Assembly: GCF_014698335.1 (NCBI RefSeq)
Contig: NZ_JACJSV010000003.1
Span: 1-64,000, forward strand
DNA from: Microcystis viridis FACHB-1342
GTDB lineage: Bacteria > Cyanobacteriota > Cyanobacteriia > Cyanobacteriales > Microcystaceae
Direction of reading: 5' to 3'
Length of the DNA: 64,000 nt
Shown here: positions 18,412 to 26,152 of the stretch, piece after piece
How positions within the stretch are numbered: position 1 is the stretch's first letter
How the letters are laid out: each line of letters begins with the position of its first letter
Position numbers and translations under genes: made by a program
The notes under the pieces: generated by a model
Databases searched by the model: none
Told to the model about the DNA's origin: nothing
Seen by the model: the letters and a program-made list of their open reading frames with translations, nothing else

Positions 18412-18463
18412 AAATCGCTAAACCCTTGACATTTTACCTCAATTATGATAAGGAAAAATTTCC

Positions 18464-19126
18464 ATGCTCGTAGAAAAACTTTGTCAACGCTATCGGGAGG
18501 GAGAAAGAGATTTTCAGGGGATTAATTTGCGGGAAGGCGACTTAACTAATATTTCCCTCCCAGAAGTCGATTTTTGCCGTGCAGATCTGCGACAGGCCCG
18601 GTTAGGAAAAATACGCCTCGCGCGATCGCTGCTGAGGGAAGCGGATTTAAGTGAGGCGATTCTCTGGGGAGCAGATTTAAGTCAAGTGGACTTTTATCGA
18701 GCTTGTTTACGCGATGCGGACCTAAGCGGAGCTAATCTCATCGAAGCCAATTTAGAAGCCACTTATTTAACCAAAGCCGTCTTAAACGGTGTTAATCTCA
18801 ACAGTGCTAATCTCCAGCAGGCCCTATTAATCGATACGGATTTTCGCTCCACTTCCGACCAACGCACGGACTTGGGCAAAACTAACTTTTGCGGAGCCGA
18901 TCTCAACTATGCTAATCTGAGCGGATCCCTGTTATATCGAGCCAATTTCGCTGATTGCCGACTTTGCCGGGTTAATTTTCGTGCTAGTCCCGAAAGAGAC
19001 GGATTTATCACCGATCTCACCGGGGCCAGTTTCCGGGGTGCGGATCTCAGTTATGCGGATTTGCGCGGGGCAATTTTAGAAGATGTGGACTTAACTGGTG
19101 CTGATTTAACCGGGACTTTGTTTTAA
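18464..19126 (+). CDS. Pentapeptide-repeat protein
   Basis: 220 residues built almost entirely of A(D/N)LxX repeats (for example ADLSEAILWGADLSQVDF and ANLIEANLEATYLTKAVL) that fold into a right-handed quadrilateral beta-helix. There is no signal peptide, so it is probably cytoplasmic. An irregular insertion (RSTSDQRTDLGKTNF, and FRASPERDGFITDL) interrupts the repeats twice. Functions in the family range from scaffolding to gyrase mimicry, and none can be assigned here. AAGGAAAAATTTCC before the ATG offers a good ribosome-binding site. Confidence 0.88.
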   Translation: MLVEKLCQRYREGERDFQGINLREGDLTNISLPEVDFCRADLRQARLGKIRLARSLLREADLSEAILWGADLSQVDFYRACLRDADLSGANLIEANLEATYLTKAVLNGVNLNSANLQQALLIDTDFRSTSDQRTDLGKTNFCGADLNYANLSGSLLYRANFADCRLCRVNFRASPERDGFITDLTGASFRGADLSYADLRGAILEDVDLTGADLTGTLF

Positions 19127-19237
19127 TCTGGGAAGCTTTTTCAGTAAACAGTAATCAGTAAAAAGATGTCATTTCACTTAAAACTCAAATCTGATCACTG
19201 ATAACTGCTCACTGATAACTGATAATTGAAAGTCGAT

Positions 19238-19375
19238 TTATTTAAAACCGACGGATGCTTGCCAAACAAAGGCCAGCAAGAGGAAAAATAGGGGAATCAG
19301 GGGCAACACATCGACTAGGGGGTCGAAAATTTGGTATGCTTCCGGCAATTTGGCGAACAAAAGTGCAGTTTCCAT
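19238..19375 (-). CDS. psbK: Photosystem II reaction-centre protein PsbK
   Basis: A one-helix thylakoid subunit of PSII, bound near CP43. The mature core [20 protein letters not shown], then a membrane segment ending in [10 protein letters not shown], is diagnostic. A longer frame opens at 19429. The 45-residue form starting at ATG 19375 (METALLFAK, a short cleaved leader) matches the usual cyanobacterial precursor and is preceded by AGAGAG. tgt lies directly upstream on the same strand, the common psbK-tgt neighbourhood. Confidence 0.95.
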   Translation of the reverse strand: METALLFAKLPEAYQIFDPLVDVLPLIPLFFLLLAFVWQASVGFK

Positions 19376-19425
19376 CTCTCTATCTACCTTGACAAGAAAA
19401 TTTTCAAACGTTTCCTGAAATTTTA

Positions 19426-20550
19426 TCACGTTGGGGTAACATCTACGGCATCCTCAAGCCAAGGGGCAAAATCTTGGGCAAAAGTCCCCCCTAAGATAGA
19501 TTGACGAATTTCACGGGTAAATCTGATTAATTCGGCGATATTGTGCAGAGATAAGAGAATATAACCCAACATTTCCCCCGATTTAATTAAATGATTCAGA
19601 TAGGCACGGCTAAAGTGTTGACAGGTGTAACAGGGACAAGTCTCGTCTAAAGGGGCGAAATCCTCCTTAAAACGGGCATTTTTGAGGTTCCAACGCTCTC
19701 CCCGCACCAAAGCTGTGCCATGGCGACCAAAACGGGTGGGAATAACGCAATCAAACAGATCTATGCCACTAGCGATCGCCTTGGCCATTTCTCGATAGGT
19801 TCCCACTCCCATCAGGTAACGGGGTTTATTTTCGGGGAGTAAAGGGGCAGTTATCTGGACAATGCGATGAATTAGGCTCGTTTCTTCCCCCACACTCACG
19901 CCACCGATAGCATAACCGGGTAAATCGAGTTTTACTAAAGATTCCGCCGCCGCTGCCCGTAAATCCTCATAGATTCCCCCTTGTACTATGGCGAATAAAG
20001 CCTGTTCTTGAGGTCGTTGATGGGCCGTCAGACAGCGCTCTAACCAGCGATAGGTGCGTTCTATAGATGCTTTCATGGTCTCATGACTGACTCCCGTGGG
20101 GGGACATTCATCGAAGGCCATAATCACATCAGCACCGAGGGCATTTTGAATCTGAATCGATTTTTCCGGCGTGATTTCGATTATTCTACCGTCCCGGGGC
20201 GATCGAAAGGTGACTCCCGACTCTTTAATTTGCCGGAGTTGACTGAGGCTAAATACCTGAAATCCACCCGAATCTGTTAATATTGGCTGATTCCATGCCA
20301 TAAAGTCGTGTAAACCTCCCGCTTTCTCGATGATACTTTCTCCGGGCTGCAGATGCAGGTGATAGGTATTAGCGAGAATCATTTGCGCTCCCGTGCTGGC
20401 GATTTGAGCGGGGGTCAAACCTTTCACCGTGGCCAAAGTTCCCACAGGCATAAAACGGGGTGTTTCTACCGGTCCGTGGGGAGTATGCCAAACCCCAACC
20501 CGCGCACCAGTTTGGGGACACTGGGCGATTAATTCAAAGGAAAATCCCAC
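19426..20550 (-). CDS. tgt: tRNA-guanine transglycosylase
   Basis: A 374-residue TIM-barrel enzyme that exchanges guanine-34 for preQ1 in tRNAs for Asp, Asn, His and Tyr. Seen are the substrate loop [25 protein letters not shown] with the catalytic Asp, and [10 protein letters not shown]. The zinc site CPCYTCQ is followed about 25 residues later by His in [10 protein letters not shown]. The start is a GTG at 20550 with a poor ribosome-binding site because a heptamer repeat array lies just upstream. The gene is followed by psbK. Confidence 0.96.
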   Translation of the reverse strand: MGFSFELIAQCPQTGARVGVWHTPHGPVETPRFMPVGTLATVKGLTPAQIASTGAQMILANTYHLHLQPGESIIEKAGGLHDFMAWNQPILTDSGGFQVFSLSQLRQIKESGVTFRSPRDGRIIEITPEKSIQIQNALGADVIMAFDECPPTGVSHETMKASIERTYRWLERCLTAHQRPQEQALFAIVQGGIYEDLRAAAAESLVKLDLPGYAIGGVSVGEETSLIHRIVQITAPLLPENKPRYLMGVGTYREMAKAIASGIDLFDCVIPTRFGRHGTALVRGERWNLKNARFKEDFAPLDETCPCYTCQHFSRAYLNHLIKSGEMLGYILLSLHNIAELIRFTREIRQSILGGTFAQDFAPWLEDAVDVTPT

Positions 20551-20555
20551 TGTTT

Positions 20556-20581
20556 CAGTTATCAGTTATCAGTTATCAGTA
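20556..20581 (-). repeat. Heptamer (CAGTTAT) array upstream of tgt
   Basis: Three near-perfect 7-bp units lie in the short gap between the start of tgt and the end of the next gene, occupying the space where a promoter would sit. Confidence 0.85.
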
Positions 20582-20595
20582 TTTTTGCTCGCTGC

Positions 20596-21057
20596 CTAAA
20601 AGGGGCAATCGTTGTCGTCTTCGTCTTCAAACTGCACATCCCACTTAGCAGAAAGAACCTGAGTAACCATAGCTTCAAGGGTATCGGCATTGAGACGGGC
20701 TTTCATATCGGGATCTTGCAGTGGATTACTCAGGGGAATTAGCCGTAATTGCCGATTGTCTTGAACCAGATCAAAATAGGTTTCACCGTCGGGAGAGCGG
20801 GTTAGACGCAGATAATCGAAGCTATAGGTATTCAGATAAAGACTGTAGTTAGCAACTAGGGTGCTTTGCTGATAATCGGCGAAAACTTCCACTATCCATC
20901 CCTCTCCTTCACTCTGAATCACCCCTTCGAGACTATGGATGTAGCGAACTCGTCCGATATCATCGAGGAGACGACGCATATCTTCTTTAGCGATGACCAC
21001 GCCAGAGTCAATAATACAGGGGGCGGGCAGGGGCTGTGAGGGCGGATGATAGTTCAT
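20596..21057 (-). CDS. Conserved cyanobacterial protein of unknown function
   Basis: 153 residues, no signal or membrane segment. A well-patterned N-terminus (CIIDSGVVIAKEDMRRLLDD, then RVRYIHSLEGVIQ), a central beta-rich region (EVFADYQQSTLVANYSLYLN) and an acidic tail EDEDDNDCPF are visible. Codon use and regular structure indicate a real gene. I do not recognise a characterised family. It ends 45 bases before tgt on the same strand, so the two may be cotranscribed across a heptamer-repeat spacer. Confidence 0.75.
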   Translation of the reverse strand: MNYHPPSQPLPAPCIIDSGVVIAKEDMRRLLDDIGRVRYIHSLEGVIQSEGEGWIVEVFADYQQSTLVANYSLYLNTYSFDYLRLTRSPDGETYFDLVQDNRQLRLIPLSNPLQDPDMKARLNADTLEAMVTQVLSAKWDVQFEDEDDNDCPF

Positions 21058-21526
21058 AGGGATTGCCAGTAAAAAAATTTTCGTTAATAACCCACCGGAG
21101 GGGTTTCCACCGATTCCTGTTGCAATTTTTTTCGGGTTACGTCTCGATCTTAACCCAATCCGCTAGAACTTTTCACTGTTACTTAAGATTAAGACCGAAG
21201 AGGGATGATTAATTTCTGCTTACTAAATATTTACCTAAAATGTCGGCTTGAAGGAACCCTCGGTTTTACCCTATCCCTTATGGATAACTTTCTTAACAAT
21301 TTTGTCAGTAAGCACTCCAACCCTTATCCTGACTTGATTTCAGTTTTTTCTTTGTCAGTAAGGGTGTCAACAAGGAATATTACAGATTGTTAACCGAATC
21401 TTGAAAGCGCTGTGGTACAAAGGGTTGAAATGTTAAGAAAGATGTGACTAATGGACAGGGTTTTACCGAGGGATGAAAGGCCAACCAGTATAGAACAGCA
21501 CTTCGACACATTTCGACTGCCAGCTA
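21058..21526. other. Intergenic region before the TnpB remnant
   Basis: No gene is supported in about 470 bases. AT-rich DNA contains two GTCAGTAAG motifs and an imperfect inverted pair (CCCTTATCCTGAC near 21321, GTCAGTAAGGG near 21354). From 21499 to 21517 a 19-mer, reverse complement GTCGAAATGTGTCGAAGTG, is shared with 41123-41141. The N-terminal half of tnpB would be expected here but is not present. Confidence 0.5.
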
Positions 21527-22281
21527 ATGCTAAAACTCGATATTAGAGATATAACCCCACAATTAGAGCCTACTAAAAAATGTGTAGGTTTAGACGTGGG
21601 ACTAAAAGATCTTGATGCTGACAGCAACGGGAATACAGTAGAGCCTCCTAAGTATTATCGAAAATCAGAAAAACGCCTTAATAAACTGAATAGAAGAAAG
21701 TCGAAAAAGTTTAACAGAAGACAAAAGCAGTCAATAACTACAAAAAAGCTAGACAAAAGTACGCCAAGGGACATTTTAAAGTAAGTAGGCAGCGAGAAGA
21801 GTTTGCTAAAAAATTGGCACTCCGTTTAATTCAGTCAAACAACTTGATAGCTCAGGTCGATTTAAAAGTCAAAAACCTTGTGCGTAATCAAAAACTAGCC
21901 AAGAGTATTAATGACGCAGGTTGGTCGCCATTAAGAAAATGGCTTGAGTATTTTGGTATTAAATATCGCCGATTAACTATTGCAGTTAATCTAGCCTATA
22001 CAAGTCAAGAATGCCTTAACTGTGGTCGCTTAGTCAAAAAGTCTCTATCAGTCAGAACTCATGTTTGTTTGTGTGGGTATATGGAAGATAGGGACAAGAT
22101 GGCGCCATTAAATATACTCAAAAAAGCTACGATAGGGCATATTGGAAACTGGCACCTCGACTTGCGCTCAGTTTGGGGAGATTTAAGCTCTATCTTGGTT
22201 GGTAGTAATACGGCTCGAGTGAGCCTTACCGAACTCCTACCAAGACAACTTAAGTCAATCAACCAAGAATCCCTCGCATGA
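21527..22281 (+). pseudogene. IS200/IS605-type TnpB, truncated and frameshifted
   Basis: TnpB is an RNA-guided nuclease ancestral to Cas12. The first RuvC Asp is present (CVGLDVGLKD) but the roughly 190-residue N-terminal part is missing. Near 21733 one base is lost: the first frame drifts to TTKKLDKS, while the +1 frame reads YKKARQKYAKGHFKVSRQRE and continues to the end. The second catalytic motif, normally with Glu before DLKVKNL, reads AQVDLKVKNL (Glu replaced by Val). The zinc ribbon (ECLNCG, VCLCGY) and the last Asp (DRDKM) remain. It is dead by three criteria. Confidence 0.9.
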
Positions 22282-22300
22282 TTGCGATGGGAGTGTCAAC
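22267..22300 (+). mobile_element. Probable right end of the IS605-type element
   Basis: Just after the tnpB stop, AGAATCCCTCGCATGATTGC, then GATGGGAGTGTCAAC, looks like the right-end hairpin and cleavage region of IS605-type elements. In intact elements the overlapping RNA would be the guide (omega) RNA of TnpB. The left end was not found. Confidence 0.55.
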
Positions 22301-22340
22301 TCACTGGTCCAGGAAAGCTTAACTTTTCTCCTTGTATATA

Positions 22341-23774
22341 ATGCTACTGACCGATGATCTACTTCTAGACTACCAACGTTGTCAACGCCGTGGGTTTTTA
22401 AATCTCTACGGCAATAGCCAAGAAAAAGACCCTGAGCGAGATTTTTTGCTTAAATTGCGTCAGGAGAGTCAAAGTCACGTTAAAAAAGTCCTGCAAGACT
22501 CCTATCCGGATTATTGTTCCTTGACTACTCCCAGCACGGATATTTTAGCCGCCGCTAGGGAAACGGAAGCTTTGATGGGTCAGGGGGTACCCTGTATTTA
22601 TCACGGAGTCCTTTTACAATCCGGCTATCCCGTCTCTTTAACCGGTTCCCCCCATTTATTAATTAAACAGACAGGAGAGTCGAAATTTGGCGATTGGATT
22701 TATTATCCCCTCAATATTCAACTCGGTCGCCGTCCTAAGCCTGAATATAAGATGCTGGCTACTTTTTACGCCTATTTATTAGCCAGTATGCAGGGAGTTT
22801 TTCCCAATTACGCCGAAATTGTCCTACGTCGTCATAATCGCTATCGGGTGGAATTGAATCTCTGGTTAACTAAACTAGAGGAAATAATCAAAAAGTTCGG
22901 CGAAATGGTGATTAATCGGCAAGAACCAGAAGTTTTCATCTCGCGTCAGCGTTGCAGTTTATGTCATTGGTATAGTCACTGTTATGGTATCGCCCAAGCG
23001 AGTCAACATCTTTCTTTAGTCCCGGGGGTAACTCCCAGTCGTTACCAATTTTTACAGTCTTTGGGGGTTTCCACCATGGAATCCCTGGCACTTACCTGTC
23101 CTACTCGTACGCGGGAGGGGATGGGGTTAGAGGTGGCTAATCAGTTACAATTACAGGCCCAAGCAATTATTGAAAATCGGGCCTTTCGCAAAAGCAACGG
23201 CAAAACTGCCTATTTGTCCCCCCTACCGAGGGCCGAGATTGAATTTTATTTTGATATCGAAGCGGAACCAGAACAGAATTTAGATTATCTTTTGGGGGTT
23301 TTACGCGTTGATTATCGGGTTAATACCCAGCAATTTTATCCCTTTTTGGCAGAAAAGCCAGAAGATGAAGGCAGGATTTGGCAGGAATTTTTAACCTTAG
23401 TCATGCAGGATTATCAAGCACCAATTTTTCACTTTTCTGAGTACGAAGTGGAAACAATTAAGCGATTAGGTTATCTTTATAAAACCCCTTCTTCTTTGAT
23501 TAATCAGTTAGTTTCTCGCTGTTTTGATCTGCACTATCATGTAGTTAACTCGGTAACTTTTCCCGTGGAAAGTTATTCTTTAAAATCCCTGGCTAACTGG
23601 ATTGGCTTTCAATGGCGCGATCGAGGAGTAAGCGGGGATCAATGCGTTTGGTGGTATGACCAGTGGTTAAAAACAGGAGATCGGACTTTATTGGCGGCTA
23701 TTTTACGTTACAATGAGGATGATTGTCGCGCCACCTTTAGGCTAAAAGACTGGCTTGTAAACTTTTTAATTTGA
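22341..23774 (+). CDS. TM0106-family RecB-like nuclease with RNase H-like domain
   Basis: 477 residues. The N-terminal half resembles RecB/Cas4-type PD-(D/E)XK nucleases (DYQRCQRRGFLNLYG; YYPLNIQLGRRPKPEYKMLAT) with a Cys cluster (CSLCHWYSHCYG) that may bind an iron-sulphur cluster. The C-terminal half begins YFDIEAEPEQNLDYLLG, an exonuclease/RNase H-like core, and ends YNEDDCRATFRLKDWL with the last acidic residues. The biological role is unknown; a DNA-processing role is inferred. I chose ATG at 22341 over a TTG nine bases earlier. It follows the dead TnpB element but looks like a resident gene. Confidence 0.85.
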   Translation: MLLTDDLLLDYQRCQRRGFLNLYGNSQEKDPERDFLLKLRQESQSHVKKVLQDSYPDYCSLTTPSTDILAAARETEALMGQGVPCIYHGVLLQSGYPVSLTGSPHLLIKQTGESKFGDWIYYPLNIQLGRRPKPEYKMLATFYAYLLASMQGVFPNYAEIVLRRHNRYRVELNLWLTKLEEIIKKFGEMVINRQEPEVFISRQRCSLCHWYSHCYGIAQASQHLSLVPGVTPSRYQFLQSLGVSTMESLALTCPTRTREGMGLEVANQLQLQAQAIIENRAFRKSNGKTAYLSPLPRAEIEFYFDIEAEPEQNLDYLLGVLRVDYRVNTQQFYPFLAEKPEDEGRIWQEFLTLVMQDYQAPIFHFSEYEVETIKRLGYLYKTPSSLINQLVSRCFDLHYHVVNSVTFPVESYSLKSLANWIGFQWRDRGVSGDQCVWWYDQWLKTGDRTLLAAILRYNEDDCRATFRLKDWLVNFLI

Positions 23775-23876
23775 TTCTAAAGATTTATGACAAATAGGGA
23801 AGAATGTAACCGCTGCTACCCGTAGCCGTCAAGGGAAAATGATAGGCTATGGATGTGAAAACAGTCCCCTCACCCA

Positions 23877-24119
23877 ATGGTGATCCCCATGTTCTCCCCA
23901 CTTTTTCCGCTTCTACTCCTACTGCTTTCCTTCCTTAGTCTTCTCTGGTATCAAAAGACCGATAATGATATTTTTAAAGCTCTTGCCGTTAGTAGTTTGA
24001 TTTTTGCAATTATTTGGGGCTTAGTTCTCGTTCATTGGTCAATTCACCTGCTGGGACTGCTGTTATTGTTAAAATTCAGAACCCCCGCTTTCAGTTTGGT
24101 GCGCGTGCCTAGATGGTGA
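23877..24119 (+). CDS. Small hypothetical membrane protein
   Basis: 80 residues with two hydrophobic segments (FPLLLLLLSFLSLLWY; LAVSSLIFAIIWGLVLV) and a third weaker one (IHLLGLLLLLKF). No family is recognised. It ends only 11 bases from the convergent gene on the other strand, and no other frame is plausible here. ATG 23877 and ATG 23889 are both possible starts. The hydrophobic pattern and codon use support a real gene, but not strongly. Confidence 0.5.
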   Translation: MVIPMFSPLFPLLLLLLSFLSLLWYQKTDNDIFKALAVSSLIFAIIWGLVLVHWSIHLLGLLLLLKFRTPAFSLVRVPRW

Positions 24120-24129
24120 TGGTTTGACC

Positions 24130-24510
24130 CTAATCTTCTAACTGTTGGCTAGGTACTTCGATCGCCTGTACATCGATCGTACCGGGAGGGGTGAGAATAA
24201 TAAACTTACCCCCTGCCACTTTTAATGGTTCACCACAGTTAGGACATTGGCATTCCGTGCGATTAAAACCCGTAAATTCGTAGCTACAGACGGGACAGCT
24301 ATCTTCAACTAAATTGCGTCGCAACCACCAGCGAAAAATTCCCCAAGCAATCACAGGGGAAAATATCAGGAATGCCACGAGAATTAAAAAACTATTGACT
24401 AACCAACCCAGTCCGATCGAGCCTAACAACAATCCGACTAAAATCAAAGATAAGAAACAACCCAAACCAGAATCATTGACAGAATAGCTGCGGAAAAAGT
24501 TGTTATTCAC
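24130..24510 (-). CDS. Membrane protein with C-terminal zinc ribbon, unknown function
   Basis: 126 residues. Two transmembrane helices (about residues 18-38 and 40-62) are followed by basic residues (RWWLRRN). A cytoplasmic zinc ribbon with CPVCSYEF and CQCPNCGEPL comes next, and then a hydrophobic beta-like tail (KFIILTPPGTIDVQAIEV). The arrangement resembles small cyanobacterial proteins of unknown role. No partner gene is evident on this strand. Confidence 0.75.
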   Translation of the reverse strand: MNNNFFRSYSVNDSGLGCFLSLILVGLLLGSIGLGWLVNSFLILVAFLIFSPVIAWGIFRWWLRRNLVEDSCPVCSYEFTGFNRTECQCPNCGEPLKVAGGKFIILTPPGTIDVQAIEVPSQQLED

Positions 24511-24750
24511 GGCTCAACCCTCGATTCATCAAAGCTGCAATTATCTTTAACCTAACACACTCCCAACACATTGCCACGGTTAAATTTTCTTTTTGACTCA
24601 CCGGTTCCTCACTCTATTCTGCCTTGGCTTTAGTTTTGAGCGAGATTATCCGGAATAAACTACCTCAACCCGCTATGCTGAGGAGTGGGTCGTCTGCTGG
24701 CTTCAACTTGTTATAATAGTTACTCCCTATCCACCATATCTCTAAAAACC

Positions 24751-25368
24751 ATGAGTGATCCTCGTTTATCTCTAGTGGCAGCTGCCCGAAGATTTTATCA
24801 ACTGGGTTGGATGCTTGGCACGGCAGGTAATTTGTCCGCTAAAGTTGATGATCATAGTTTTTGGATTACTGCCAGTGGCAAAAGTAAAGGTAAACTCACA
24901 GAAGAGGATTTTGTGCGCGTGGATCTGACGGGAAAAGTCAGGGAATTAGCTCATCTGGATAATCGTCCTTCGGCAGAAACTAGCATTCATCAGGTGATTT
25001 ATTGTCTCTTTCCCGAAGCACAAGCTTGTTATCATGTTCACTCGGTGGAAGCGAATTTAGTTTCCCGTTTTGCTCGCGAGGATAAGTTATCGTTACCTCC
25101 CTTAGAAATGTTGAAAGGTTTGGGTATTTGGGTAGAAAATCCTCAAGTATTTATGCCAGTTTTTGCTAACTATCTCGATGTGCCGAAAATTGCCGCAGAA
25201 ATAAAGAGTAGATTCTCAACTTTCCCCCCAGAAATTCCCGCTTTACTGATTTCTTACCATGGCGTGACAGTTTGGGGTGAGTCTCTAGAAACTACTGAGA
25301 ATTATTTAGAGATAGTCGAGTATATTTTTCGCTATCTAGTGGCAGCCTATCAAGTGAAACCTTGCTAA
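24751..25368 (+). CDS. mtnB: Methylthioribulose-1-phosphate dehydratase (class II aldolase fold)
   Basis: A 205-residue class II aldolase/adducin-fold enzyme of the methionine salvage pathway that dehydrates MTRu-1-P. Seen are the N-terminal GWMLGTAGNLSAKV phosphate-binding loop, SGKSKGKLTEEDFV, RPSAETSIH and the zinc-ligand motif CYHVHSVEANL, with a third His in LLISYHGVTVWGE. I chose ATG at 24751 (MSDPRLSLVAAARRFYQLGW). A GTG at 24685 would add 22 residues of unrelated sequence. No other mtn genes are nearby. L-fuculose-phosphate aldolase is the alternative fold relative but fits the motifs less well. Confidence 0.85.
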   Translation: MSDPRLSLVAAARRFYQLGWMLGTAGNLSAKVDDHSFWITASGKSKGKLTEEDFVRVDLTGKVRELAHLDNRPSAETSIHQVIYCLFPEAQACYHVHSVEANLVSRFAREDKLSLPPLEMLKGLGIWVENPQVFMPVFANYLDVPKIAAEIKSRFSTFPPEIPALLISYHGVTVWGESLETTENYLEIVEYIFRYLVAAYQVKPC

Positions 25369-25417
25369 ACCTTCATTTAGACAAGGCAATCAGAAAAAAA
25401 ATTGCCGATATTTGCCA

Positions 25418-25488
<71 letters not shown>

Positions 25489-25622
25489 GATCAATAGAAG
25501 TCTATCATAGCATAACAGATGACAGTTTGCCAAGAGTGGAATACAAGGGTCAAGCGATCGATCTATAATTTATGGAGCGGTTCTCTAATCTAGTGGGGTA
25601 TTTTAGGCTTTAAAAAGCGATT

Positions 25623-25958
25623 ATGATGAGAAATCCAGGATATTTACTAACTTTTATCGGTTTATTAGCTTTAGGCTTGCCAGTACAGGCTAATAATGCC
25701 GTTTACCTTAGCCAAAGTTCTAATACTGCCGCTACTTTCGACAGTTATCGTCAAGAATGTTTACAAAGAGCGCGTAGGGAGGGGTTAGCTGCTGATGTGG
25801 CAAAAGATCTATGCGACTGCACGATTAAAAAATTCCAAGCTCGTTACAATCTACAGCAATTCCGCGCCCTCGTGCAGAAGTCGAAAACCGATAAGGCTGC
25901 CGCTAGGACTTTATCCAGTGTGGGAGAAGCTTGTTTTGATGAGATTTTGTATGAATAG
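25623..25958 (+). CDS. Small secreted protein with four conserved cysteines
   Basis: 111 residues. A signal peptide (YLLTFIGLLALGLPVQA) is followed by a helical domain containing RQECLQRARREG, AKDLCDCTIKKFQARY and VGEACFDEI. The four Cys probably form two disulphides in the periplasm or lumen. The family recurs in cyanobacteria but I know of no function. Tandem heptamer repeats begin within a few bases of its stop. Confidence 0.7.
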   Translation: MMRNPGYLLTFIGLLALGLPVQANNAVYLSQSSNTAATFDSYRQECLQRARREGLAADVAKDLCDCTIKKFQARYNLQQFRALVQKSKTDKAAARTLSSVGEACFDEILYE

Positions 25959-26152
25959 CAGTTATCAGTGATCATTTATCAGTAAACAGTTATCAGTTAT
26001 TAGCTTTTTCTCTCCCTTCTTCCCGCTCCCTTCTCCCTTCTCCCCAATTCATAATTCATAATTCATAATTCCCCTTTCCCCTCTCCTAGGGTGTTGAAAA
26101 CGCTTACAGACCTTTTTAACCGCAAACACGCACCCTACAAGCTGTATTAAGA
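25959..26152. repeat. Heptamer and AT-rich repeats between convergent genes
   Basis: CAGTTATCAGT-type heptamers (25962-26001) are followed by C/T-rich DNA and a 9-bp tandem ATAATTCAT array (about 26048-26070). This low-complexity spacer separates the 3' ends of two convergent genes. No gene is seen. Confidence 0.8.

Noticed and set aside
22341-23774. Cas4 or another CRISPR-adaptation nuclease
   Set aside because: The Cys cluster and nuclease core resemble Cas4/RecB, but the second RNase H-like half and lack of cas neighbours fit the TM0106 family better.
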